DNA from: Chara braunii
Taxonomy: Eukaryota > Streptophyta > Charophyceae > Charales > Characeae
Direction: 5' to 3'
DNA: 21,490 bases
Assembly (NCBI GenBank): GCA_003427395.1
Contig: BFEA01001063.1
Location: 196,859-218,348, forward strand
The position numbers and the translations under genes were made by a program. Positions 8,992 to 16,988 of this stretch are shown piece by piece. The notes under the pieces are model-generated. The model made no database searches. It worked only from the letters and a program-made list of their open reading frames with translations, and was not told where the DNA came from. The stretch's first letter is position 1. Every line of letters begins with the position of its first letter.

Positions 8992-9722
8992 ATCGCTTCT
9001 CGACCTTCTCCCTCCCTTCAGATCTTCCAACTCTCTGGCCATCTTGGGCCGATCCCCTTCTAACTTTGGAGATTCGCCCCGGCACGATCCCTCCCTTCCA
9101 TCCTCTTTACCTTCACAAGTGGACTGAATTTGTGTCAGTCAGTGTGTGCATGCTAACAGTGAAGTGTCACTGGGTTCGGTATTACAGCAATCGGGAGTTG
9201 GAGATCTACAACGAGATCTCGCTGGTACTAGCTCAGGCGTGGCCGACAGAGACAGAGACGAGTGGCACTTTGTTTGGACTTCTTTGCAGAGAGATCGCGG
9301 AAGGAGGAAGAGTGACCGTCTCCTACGAGCTCCTCACCTTTCTGTCCCAGCTTGTCGACGACCTGCCAGCAAGTATCATCTCCTTCAATCCCGGCGACCC
9401 CAGCCAAGCCGAACCCGTCACTTTGGAGAGGACGTTTACACCAACCATAATCTGGGCAAACTGTACGAAAGACTGCGGGCAATACCCGAGCGATCACGAC
9501 CCCGCGGTGTGGCGCTATTTGGACTTGGACGATCTTGCGCCGGACAACTCCGATCCGGACGAGTTTTGGAACGCCCATCGGGCACACGGCGAAGTATCAT
9601 CAGACGACGATCCAGGTCGTATAGCCATCGCGGGTCTGTCAGCTGAAGAAGAATCGGAAGCCGGGTCGATGTCGAGGGAAGAGGAGGAGGCCCCGCCGGC
9701 ACAAGTACCACCCGCTAAGTGA
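8988..9722 (+). CDS. X2, unassigned accessory ORF with acidic C-terminus
   Basis: The frame is open from 8949, but the ATG at 8988 overlaps the X1 stop as ATGA and is the likely start, giving 244 residues. The first ~25 are Ser/Pro-rich. Residues about 28-170 are a mixed globular region with hydrophobic strands and one Cys-x3-Cys. The C-terminal third is strongly acidic, with runs of Asp and Glu ending in a Pro-rich tail. No family is recognised and there is no membrane segment. Its layout (Pro/Ser-rich start, a short Leu-Glu-Ile type strand, then a globular part) resembles X1. It could be a nuclear or chromatin-interacting protein given the acidic tail, but that is a guess. Confidence 0.6.
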   Translation: MNRFSTFSLPSDLPTLWPSWADPLLTLEIRPGTIPPFHPLYLHKWTEFVSVSVCMLTVKCHWVRYYSNRELEIYNEISLVLAQAWPTETETSGTLFGLLCREIAEGGRVTVSYELLTFLSQLVDDLPASIISFNPGDPSQAEPVTLERTFTPTIIWANCTKDCGQYPSDHDPAVWRYLDLDDLAPDNSDPDEFWNAHRAHGEVSSDDDPGRIAIAGLSAEEESEAGSMSREEEEAPPAQVPPAK

Positions 9723-9774
9723 GGAGGATCTGCTCTGAATCCCGAAGTCCCTGCCGACGCCGCCAGTCGACACG

Positions 9775-10311
9775 ATGGCGCAGAATCCTCCTGTCACCGC
9801 CGCCGCTCTCACTCGCCATCTCCCACCTCCGCCGCCCCCTCCACGCTTCGTCCCCGTGCTCGTCCCTGCACAAGCGCTCCGCCCTTGTCCGATTTACCAT
9901 CGCCGTCTTGATTACCTCTCCTTCTCTCCTCTTCCCCACATTGAGTTCCCTCTAACCTACCGCATTTTCACCAACCAGCTTTTCTGTCACCACTTTGCCA
10001 TGGGACTCTTATGCACGATCTTCCCTCACCGCTCCCCATCGTTTCCCCTCAACATCCTTCTCTTCAGTGTTGCCTGGAGACAGTATAACCATATGGAGTT
10101 GTACTGTATCATCTCCGGAACCTTTCCCGCGGTAAAGGACTATGAGTCCCTACGCGATAACATCCTTCGCACTATCCCTACCCTCTATCCCGACTACCTC
10201 CTCTCCCTCTCCCGACCCAACCATCGATTCCCGCAAGCGCACAAAATCGTCCACTTTGTCGATCTCGGGGACGAAGCATCCAATTATTTCCCTCCGCTCC
10301 CTGTCGAATGA
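9775..10311 (+). CDS. X3, unassigned accessory ORF before the 3' LTR
   Basis: A 178-residue frame starting at ATG 9775, 52 bases after the X2 stop. A very Pro-rich start (residues 5-40, including a run of eight Pro) precedes a region rich in Leu, Phe, Tyr and His (about 50-120) and a polar C-terminal third. The hydrophobic part is not a clean membrane helix, and there is no N-terminal signal peptide. I do not recognise it. It has the same orientation as gag-pol and lies where env or accessory genes sit in retrovirus-like elements. The Pro-rich start with low sequence complexity leaves room for a chance ORF, but length, position and lack of stops in an otherwise stop-ridden element favour a gene. 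Confidence 0.5.
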   Translation: MAQNPPVTAAALTRHLPPPPPPPRFVPVLVPAQALRPCPIYHRRLDYLSFSPLPHIEFPLTYRIFTNQLFCHHFAMGLLCTIFPHRSPSFPLNILLFSVAWRQYNHMELYCIISGTFPAVKDYESLRDNILRTIPTLYPDYLLSLSRPNHRFPQAHKIVHFVDLGDEASNYFPPLPVE

Positions 10312-10465
10312 CCTAGACCCTCCACAACCCTCTTCTCGTTAATTACCGGCGATCGGACTTTCAGTAGCCAAGCAGATCGGCGAGCTGTGATGTTGCCATC
10401 GGGACGACATTTGTTGACCGGGAGGAAGCAGGGCATGGCGCACAACAGAGCCGGGTGGTAGAGAT

Positions 10466-10870
10466 CTCGGAAACCTGGAGCTGACCAAGTTATGAGGATA
10501 ATGCAAAGTTGGCGTCAACATGACTCCTGGCTTGATCTAGTGATTGTGATATGCTGGGTTCCTCATTCATCTCCTCACCATCTCCGATCTCCTGCGCCAT
10601 AACTCTCCTCCATGCAATTAGGAGATCACATAGTTTTGGAACCCCCTGAGCGTCACATACGTGACGCACTCGGAAGCCTGGAGCTGACCAAGTTGTGAGG
10701 ATAATGCAAAGTTGGCGTCAACATGACTCCTGGCTTGATCTTGTGATTGTGATACGATCGGTTCCTCATTCATCTCCTCACCATCTCCGATCTCCTGTGC
10801 CATAACTCTCCTCAATGCAATCAGGAGATCGCAAAGTTTTGGAGCCCTTTGAGCGTCACATATGTGACGC
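10466..10870. repeat. 203-bp tandem duplication, two copies
   Basis: 10466-10668 and 10669-10870 are near-identical copies with a period of 203 bases; both begin CTCGGAA and end in a GTGACGC-containing palindrome. Copies differ at scattered positions. Such repeats are common in LTR U3 regions, where they can carry enhancers. Confidence 0.9.
10853..10870. repeat. 18-bp perfect palindrome at the end of each tandem unit
   Basis: GCGTCACATATGTGACGC is a perfect palindrome. The first unit has GCGTCACATACGTGACGC at 10650-10667, a 7-bp stem with a 4-base centre. TGTGACGC at 10863 and GCGTCACA at 13191-13198 form an 8-bp inverted pair with the TG...CA ends expected of an LTR, so this may mark the true 3' LTR start. 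Confidence 0.8.
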
Positions 10871-11595
10871 GCTAGTTCCCGGACCTGCGCCATCTTCCGT
10901 TCCCCTCCTCTCCCCGCCCCCCGTTTTTTCTTTCTTTTTGTCGAATTATGGGTGACCATCCGATGAGGCCTCTTTTTGTATTTCCATGAATGTAATATGT
11001 GGGACCCTCAGATCAATTTTTGAAAATTTGTCTTTTGCAAATTCAGGAATTACATGGGAATTACACGCGCCTTAGCAAGCGCGCTAGGAATTTGGGTCGA
11101 CGGTTAGGAATTTCAGAATAAACAGAATCTGACGTGTTCGTTCTTGCACTTGAATGTTCTCAACTTCGTCTTGGAAAGCTCTAGGAACTTTCGTAGGAAT
11201 CTGAATAGGCATAGGATTTTTTCTCCCGCGCCCACTCTACCGCGCGGATATGGTACTTTTCAATTTGAAATAGTTGTAACTGTTTTGGTGCCCTTTTTGC
11301 CTCTCCGTCGGCGCGATGCGTGCGAGCCTCCCCTCCCCGCTTCCCATGCCGCCTTCGACACTCTCCTCTTCGCGCTCCCGCTCCTTCTCTCTTTGTAACC
11401 GTTCTCCATCTCTCTTTCGACCTTGTGCGCCTTTTCTCTCCTTCTTGATCGTCTGAATCTTGGTTCCGTTTCACGCTATTCTTCGCGCTCTTCTTCTTCC
11501 CACGCTGATCCCCACGTTGAAATACCCTGCCGACCCCCTTTCACTTCCCCCTGGCCAAGGAGACGCGCCGGACATTCCTGATACACGACGATTCT

Positions 11596-11755
11596 GATTG
11601 GCTGCAGCTGGGATCCAAAGGATCGACATGGCTTTCGTTGGGCAATCCTTGAGCCTTCCCCTACTCCTCCCTGTCTCAGTCCTAACCCTTCCCAGCATCT
11701 ATCTTCTTTTTCGTAGCTATAAATTCCGCAAGCGCTCCCGAAAATCTCTCTCTCG
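11596..11755 (+). promoter_or_regulatory. 3' LTR copy of the TATA promoter
   Basis: TATAAAT at 11718-11724, inverted CCAAT at 11597-11601 and the following CT-rich region match the 5' LTR copy. In this position the promoter would drive transcription of the 3' LTR ORF-L and flanking DNA. Confidence 0.55.
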
Positions 11756-12422
11756 ACTCATCAGCCTGCTTCCAGGAAGCCGTGGCTAGATGGTATGAAG
11801 GAAGGTGCGAGTCGAAAAGTCCTGACGAGCTGGCTGTAGTCTGGACGCTCGGTATACTGGATCGCCCGACGGAATGTGGGATCCGAGTAGGGCCATGCCG
11901 AGGCTAAGTCAGCGGGGTGACGATCGCTATGGTGGATTTGGCACGTGACGGCCGGGATTGTCAGTGCAAGTGAGATGTTCGAGGTTTGAGTCGAAAGTGA
12001 GCGAGTGTATGACCTGGGGCTATGGTGAAATCTTATGGCAGAAGTGCTTCCTTTTTTTTTGCTGTCCCTAAATTTGTAGCTTCAAGTGTGAATTCCGATC
12101 ACTCGACTTTTAAGTCGGAACCTCCCTGGACAAGATTGCTTGACATTATGTGATTACTTTCCACTCGTTCTTCCCTCCTGGTCTGCGTCCATACTCTCTC
12201 CCTCTCGCTCTCTTTCTCCTCCGGTCACGTTATATCGTAATGGATGAATTATGGTAACCTTGCTTCTCTCACTCCGGTATGTGCATGTGGTGAGTCGTGT
12301 TAGAGAGTTTGTTATAGCATGATTGTAAGGACGATTGGATGATCGACTGAATGATCGGGTTGCCTGAAGTGTCAGACGAATGATGTATGATTAAGATTTG
12401 TTTTGAGCTTACCTTTGCTGCC

Positions 12423-12959
12423 ATGTGGACTGACGGCCCCAACTCGACCGGGCCCCAACTTTCCGTACCCCCGCCGCGCCCCTTCCCGTACAACGAGGAA
12501 AGGATACGTGTATGTGAGTGGGACGTACGAGAAGCCGTCGCCGAGATCGGAGGGCGTTATTACTTTCCCCCCGAAACTCGGTGTTTTGGATTTGTCGGTG
12601 CGGGTTTTCAAGTTGTTATCATCGATACACACTTTCCGCCATATTCGTTGTTACCCTTTAACGAAGTGATCGTCGTCCCGTGGATGGCAGTGGAGCCGCA
12701 TTGGCCTAACACTCTGTGCAGCGATTCTCGTCACTTCGAGCGTTACCAGGCCAAGGGGTTCCACTATCGTACACGTGGCGAGGACGAACACAAAGAAAAT
12801 GCTACTCGGTTGAGGCCCTCCACGTTGGACTCGGAGTTGTGTAACGAGCGCCGACAAGGCCTTATCCGAAAAAGAGATACCACGTGTGTACCCGCCCCCT
12901 TTCACGCAAAACGAAGAGCGACGGCTCGTTGGGAAGTCCAGCGATACTTTTTGGATTGA
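12423..12959 (+). CDS. ORF-L, LTR-encoded protein of unknown function (3' copy, longer)
   Basis: Counterpart of the frame at 1501-1989, with the same ATG in the context GCCATGTGG. An upstream in-frame ATG (12387) exists only here, where the 5' copy has ACG, so I choose 12423. Length is 178 residues. Compared with the 5' copy there is a 6-bp in-frame insertion (12609-12614) and a 3-bp deletion. By eye I count about 20 replacement and 13 silent changes, fewer replacements than the roughly 3:1 expected without selection. The C-terminus runs on past 12912-12914 (CGA, where the 5' copy has TGA), adding an Arg/Trp/Phe-rich tail. The family is unknown. Any selection would have acted on the master element, not on this dead copy. 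Confidence 0.58.
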   Translation: MWTDGPNSTGPQLSVPPPRPFPYNEERIRVCEWDVREAVAEIGGRYYFPPETRCFGFVGAGFQVVIIDTHFPPYSLLPFNEVIVVPWMAVEPHWPNTLCSDSRHFERYQAKGFHYRTRGEDEHKENATRLRPSTLDSELCNERRQGLIRKRDTTCVPAPFHAKRRATARWEVQRYFLD

Positions 12960-13213
12960 ACTTCCCATAGCTGTGAAACCCGCGCGCGCCTTTTTCCCTT
13001 AAAGCCTGCGCGGCGACGAGCCTTGTTCTTACTACCGTCGGACCAACACGGGGGATTTCAGTTTTGTTTGTGTCCCCGCACTTAATTTTTCAAAAATCCT
13101 TGGCACACTCCATCTTTGCTGCCTTTCTTCAGGCCCCCTTCCGCAAGCCAGAACCCTCCGACCAGGAAGCAGCGCAAGGTGTGAGGTTGAGCGTCACATC
13201 CTTACCCTTTATC

Positions 13214-13242
13214 TCAGTAGGAGTAGGTGATACTCCTACTGA
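13214..13242. repeat. 12-bp perfect hairpin over the gag stop of element B
   Basis: TCAGTAGGAGTA (13214-13225) and TACTCCTACTGA (13231-13242) are exact reverse complements around a 5-base loop. On the minus strand the gag TAG (13238-13236) lies in the first arm. The -1 frame there stays open into the element A boundary. A role in gag-pol recoding is possible. Confidence 0.8.
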
Positions 13243-14195
13243 CTGCTCGCTTTAGGGTTTCTGATCAAAGGGCAAAATGCGATCACATGTCCCGCTGTAC
13301 CGCATTTAAGACATTGCGCATTGTCCATGCGCTCCTGCCAAGTTTCACGAGTCAATCCCATCTTCAACCAGGGCTTCCCCTCGGCAATGCCAGGGTGCAC
13401 TGGAAACGAGCGCGGTGTCTTCCTTAGAGAATTTTTGGGTGGCCCTCCCTTGGTGGCCACGACAGCAGTGACTTCCCTCTTCCCGGAGTCACTGTTGCCA
13501 TCCTTTTCATTCCCGTCTTCTCTCGACCACTTTTCCACCGTGTCATCATCGAAGACAACGAGGATGTGGTCTTGGCGCTTCTGTCGCCAGATAACTCGTT
13601 TTCCTCCGTCATACATCTTCCCTCCTCCTCCTCCAGACTTGACTACGGCTGCATAGTAGTTTTTTACTTCAGAGGTCATCTGCTCCCTTTGTAGAGCGAG
13701 GTCTCGAAATTGCCTATAATTATACTTTCCGGACTTTGCTTCGGCCACCAAGTGTCCCCGGATGGGCTCAGGCAACGCGAGCGAGTAAATATACAGCACT
13801 TGGCTGTCTTGCAGGTTCAATCCTGGAACCTGCAGCAATCGGTCGACTTCACGGGACAAAGCTTCGACCGACATCCAATGCTTTTGACCAATCGTAGTTA
13901 ATTGGTCAAACGCCTTGTCCGTCGGCGTCTTGTCTAGGAAACGGTCCTTGATTTTGGCTAAGAACTGTTTCAGGGTCAATGTCTTTGCCCATTTACCAAT
14001 GTCTTAGAAACCCGCGACGTTTGCCTCGGCCAACACCCATTGTTTGGCCTCGCCTCCCATGCAAGAGGTGGTGAACGCCACTTGGGACTCTAGTTCGACC
14101 GGAGCTGTGCTTACATACGTTTGGATTTCAGCAATCCACAGAAGCAGACTTTCATCTTTCTTGTTATTAAAGGTAAAAGGCAACTTCATTTTCAC
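13236..14195 (-). pseudogene. gag: Gag (capsid and zinc knuckle) of element B
   Basis: Gag polyprotein of a second LTR element, reading leftwards. A single frame runs from 14195 to a TAG at 13238-13236, broken only by TAA at 14006-14004. The N-terminal part has the MKLPFTFNNKKDES start and WIAEIQTYV typical of Gag capsid N-termini; the second part carries FLAKIKDRFLD and a Leu-rich capsid core. A zinc knuckle C-x2-C-x4-H-x4-C is intact at about 13313-13272 (CLKCGTAGHVIAFC). A basic and Ser/Gly-rich linker separates capsid and knuckle. The upstream ORF overlaps its start in another frame (TGA at 14194-14192), so a one-base indel probably split the original gag. No pol follows, because element A begins about 40 bases beyond. 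Confidence 0.88.
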
Positions 14196-14581
14196 TCCTC
14201 CGGTTCTGCACTTGTCTTATCCGGGGTTGTCGAAGAAGAAGGAGACTTGGGAGAAGGAGTAGGATGAGGAGAATTAGGCGGAGAGGGAGGTGGACTCGGC
14301 GGTCCGTTCCCATTGGTCGACATCTCGACTTTAGAACCAGCAGGCTTGATGGCATCACTCATCAACTTCTTCACTTCTTTCTTCTCTTCTTTTGCCTCTT
14401 CCTTACCTTCTACCTGATTCTTTCCTTTCACAATGTTTGTGATTGTTCTCATTCCTACAACAATCTCATCTAACTGAGTTTGTTGTTTGTCAATTTTCTC
14501 TTCCAAAAAGGTAAGGTAAGTCATAATATGAGACAACATATTTATGCGACATGTCAACCTGTTCCCCAGTTTCTGTCCCAA
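14192..14581 (-). pseudogene. N-terminal Gag part of element B, coiled coil and Pro/Ser-rich tail
   Basis: 129-residue frame upstream of and overlapping the Gag capsid frame. Residues about 20-75 are a Glu/Lys-rich segment with heptad-like Leu/Ile spacing, likely coiled coil. The last 45 residues are a Ser/Pro-rich low-complexity tail that leads straight into the capsid frame if one base is shifted at about 14192. An internal Met at the beginning of the Pro/Ser-rich part could be the real Gag start. I infer that this is the amino-terminal part of the same protein, split by an indel. Confidence 0.6.
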
Positions 14582-15163
14582 TCACTTGTCTAATTTCTCT
14601 AACTTTCTGTTCCCTCCTTTGTTCTTATTCTCTCCTTCTTGCCAGCTCTTTTTTTTTTCTTTCTTCTGCGACCAACGTTTCTTTCAGTTGCTGGATGTTC
14701 GCTTCAATCGTAGCCTCGGACACTTCTGGTTTAATCTCACCTTTACGAGTCAGTTCCATCACTTCTTCCAAATGTTTTAGTGCAAACTGGTCCAGTGCCT
14801 GTCGACACCGGGCAACCAGTTTGGAGACCTCGGTCCCAACTGCCACAACCTCCACAACCGTAACAACTTTCTTCAGACGGTCCTCGGCCATCTTCAAATC
14901 AAATCTGTCACGGATGTGTTTTCGGCATCCGGTCCGGATAGACGCATTTCAATCAACAGTTGATTCCACAAGGCTAGCAGTTCTTGTTTCCTATTTTCAG
15001 CCTGCGTCCGAGTCTTAATCTTGGACGGTCCATTGCCCACAGAGAGAGTGATCGGAATAGGAAACAAAAACGTGGTCACAAACCTCGTCAGAATAGACAT
15101 CTGCAGATTTTTCCAGAAGTGAGACATTTTCGAAGGACAAAAACAAGAAAATTCGTCGGCCAC
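14582..15163 (-). pseudogene. Leader-proximal coding remnant of element B, coiled-coil rich
   Basis: Two overlapping frames (15163-14894 and 14897-14625) read in the same direction as gag and appear to be one coding region shifted at about 14895. The first starts with hydrophobic and aromatic residues, then Lys/Gln-rich sequence. The second is strongly helical, with heptad-like Leu/Val (about residues 5-80) and a Lys/Arg-rich end. I know no named family. Long coiled-coil regions ahead of capsid resemble the Gag-like ORF of element C, so this may be the matrix-like part of Gag. No ATG start can be chosen with confidence. Confidence 0.5.
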
Positions 15164-16092
15164 GTTGATCTACCTCAAATAATCAAAAGAAGACAATTAA
15201 TTTGATCAGTTACTCGAGTCAACACAATCTTGAACATGAAAGATTTCAATAGAATGGAACATAAATAAATAATTTCACTTTCTTCTATCTAATCTGACTG
15301 TTGTTTTGTTTATTCTGTGTGATGACGTCCTATATTAGTATAGGTACCGCAACCCAGGCCAGCGTGATCATCAACAACACACAAGTGAGTACACATGCAC
15401 TCAACACAGCTCACGACAATAGGTAAGTCCGCCAACAAACAGAACATCAATAGTTAGCGTCTTCTGTTCTGATGCTGTGTCTTTTGAAGTCCGGTGTGAT
15501 CACACACTCGATCTGACGTCCAGCGCCACAGCTACGTCAGTCTTCCAACCATTTTGCCTTCGTCGTCAAAGTGTATCGTCCCACTTAGGCACGTTCGTGC
15601 CTGCCACGTGTCACCCCTGACAGAGCAGCTCATCGAGTCTGCCAGGTCAGCACGTTCGTCCAGTCATCATCATCAATGGGGTACACGTCAGTAGCGTATG
15701 CCTTGTTCGTCCACGTCAGCCAACCTGATCTCCTATAGCAATACCAGCACATCGCCAGTCAATCATACAATGCCACGTCAGCCAGGTAATGGAACGCCAC
15801 GTCAGATAATGCCACGTCAGCCTGAAGCTCCTCACGACAATAGACGAGTGGTGAGTCAGCACTGCCACGTCAGCGTTCCTCAATAATCACTGCCACATCA
15901 GCAATGTATCCCGATCGCAAATGCGATCGATCGGGATCTGGATCGCAACGTGATCCTTACTGGAACATTCCCTGTTGGGATACCAATGCCACGTCAGCAC
16001 CTGACGTGCGTTCTCAAGCGTTGTCCCTTGTCCACGTCAGCACGTGCGTCTTCGTCGTCGTCGTTCTCGTACAGGTCATCGTCGGGAGTACA
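15164..16092 (-). other. Leader of element B with a cluster of CCACGTCAGC sites
   Basis: Non-coding between the PBS and the first gag codons. CCACGTCAGC occurs exactly at 15711, 15773, 15812, 15865, 15989 and 16032 (and at 16575 in the LTR), with near copies at 15797 and 15893. In element sense it reads GCTGACGTGG, an ACGT-core site of the type bound by plant bZIP factors. An 8-bp palindrome pair (15912-15919/15922-15929) is also present. No ORF here is convincing. Confidence 0.65.
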
Positions 16093-16104
16093 GCTCTGAT
16101 ACCA
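16093..16104 (-). other. Primer-binding site of element B (initiator tRNA-Met type)
   Basis: The minus strand reads TGGTATCAGAGC exactly, the standard plant PBS for initiator tRNA-Met. Three bases before it on that strand is TGCA, a canonical LTR end, so B's 5' LTR lies to the right, starting at 16108. This sets the direction of element B as leftward, in agreement with its gag. Confidence 0.88.
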
Positions 16105-16231
16105 AATTGCAATGGACCCAGATCGTGAAGACACTTGTCAACAATGCAAGCCCAGATGAATATCAAACTGCTGATAATCTATAATCATAATCGTGTCCAG
16201 ATAGCAGGAGATGGGAAAAACATACACAGAC

Positions 16232-16287
16232 GAAGGAGAGAGGAGGGAGATTAGACTTAGAAGGAGAGAGGAGGGAGATTAGACTTA
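16232..16287. repeat. 28-bp perfect tandem duplication
   Basis: The unit beginning GAAGGAGAGAGGAGGGAGAT and ending TTAGACTTA is present twice in a row (16232-16259, 16260-16287) without mismatch. In element B sense it is a CT-rich tract near the expected transcript start or R region. Confidence 0.9.
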
Positions 16288-16779
16288 GAAGAAGAATAAA
16301 AGACAATGCCCACTTCTGCTTCGGGCTCCCTCCTCGATCACCGCCTCAATAATCAATAATCTGAACGCGCATCTGAAGTTTTATCACAATGTGCCACGTG
16401 GCACGTCAATCAGTCCTCATCAGCGAGCTGGAACAATGTTGACATTAAGATAACCAGTTACGTATCCACCATCGCCCCACAGTCATGATCTCCTCCCGAA
16501 TGTCGTCAAAACAGAACAGCAATACCAGTCGTGTAGCCTCGCCACGTCAACAATAATAATATACGTGGCAGCGTCCACGTCAGCGGCGGTGCGTGGCAGC
16601 TGCCACGTAAGCATGCCCAGAAGCCAATTGCAAGCCAGCCACCATGCCGAGCTAGCAGAGCGTCACCGTAGTTCGCCCAGTTGCCAACGTCCAGCCAGCG
16701 TCGCAGCCTCGCGCTAGCGTCGTAGTCAACGCGTGAAGTCAGCATTGACGCAAAACTGAATGTACCTCGAAGCCAGGAG

Positions 16780-16802
16780 GTCAACGCTTATGTAGCGTTG
16801 AC
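16780..16802. repeat. 9-bp perfect inverted repeat
   Basis: GTCAACGCT (16780-16788) and AGCGTTGAC (16794-16802) pair around TATGT. A second short inverted pair, GGGGTC/GACCCC, follows at 16805-16818. The meaning is unknown; it may be a regulatory or terminal structure of the LTR. Confidence 0.75.
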
Positions 16803-16988
16803 GCGGGGTCTGGACCCCAGGTGCTGCATCCCTCAGCCGTCGAGATCTCAACGCAAATGACGGCCCAGATTGGCCTGAAAACCGAATTCCCTGTGGCCTT
16901 GATGCTGTCTGGGTACCTGCGCACAACAAGTGAGTGTATCCAACCAAGGGCCTGGGCGCGGTACCTTTGACCTGACAGTTGACTTAGA

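Larger units (their letters stand above)
10312..10920. other. Non-coding stretch between X3 and the 3' LTR homology
   Basis: No supported gene. It holds a purine-rich run near 10420-10432 (GGGAGGAAGCAGGG), which could be a polypurine tract, then the 203-bp tandem duplication, then a C/T-rich stretch (about 10886-10940). Part of this may belong to the U3 of the 3' LTR, whose partner would lie left of the window. No clear polypurine tract directly abuts 10921, which supports an LTR start further left. Confidence 0.5.
1..13187 (+). mobile_element. Element A: Ty3/gypsy LTR retrotransposon with PHD finger and extra ORFs
   Basis: Two direct repeats of about 2.25 kb flank, in order, a tRNA-Met-type PBS, Gag, protease, reverse transcriptase, RNase H, a PHD finger, integrase and three unassigned ORFs. 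The order PR-RT-RH-INT is that of Ty3/gypsy (Metaviridae). At about 13 kb it is much longer than most plant gypsy elements, because of the long LTRs and about 1.8 kb of extra ORFs. It is not autonomous now: seven in-frame stops and several frameshifts lie in pol. LTR divergence of roughly 7% by eye suggests an old insertion. The left edge probably lies outside the window, so no target-site duplication can be checked. Element type is certain; exact ends are not. Confidence 0.93.
10921..13187 (+). repeat. 3' LTR of element A
   Basis: Homologous along its length to 1-2244; the offset grows from 10920 to 10943 through small indels. It contains the second copy of the promoter and of ORF-L, here longer at the C-terminus. 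Homology ends at about 13187, where the 5' copy runs into its PBS. Alternative ends: 10863 on the left and 13198 on the right, if the TGTGACGC/GCGTCACA pair is terminal. Confidence 0.93.
16108..16950 (-). repeat. Probable 5' LTR of element B (right edge unresolved)
   Basis: Placed by the PBS: the LTR ends in CA (plus-strand TG at 16108). It is AT-rich near the end, with a 28-bp tandem duplication, further ACGT-core sites (near 16390, 16543, 16575, 16602) and an inverted repeat at 16780-16802. The other LTR is outside the window or lost, so the right border is a guess, set where the LINE remnant begins. No gene is supported in it. Confidence 0.4.

Noticed and set aside
9146-9646. 166-codon frame overlapping X2
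   Set aside because: Arg/Ser-rich shadow of X2 in another frame; X2 has the better start context and the ATGA link.
8506-10311. Envelope gene
   Set aside because: The position fits env, but X1-X3 lack a signal peptide, transmembrane anchor, furin-type site and a conserved Cys pattern.
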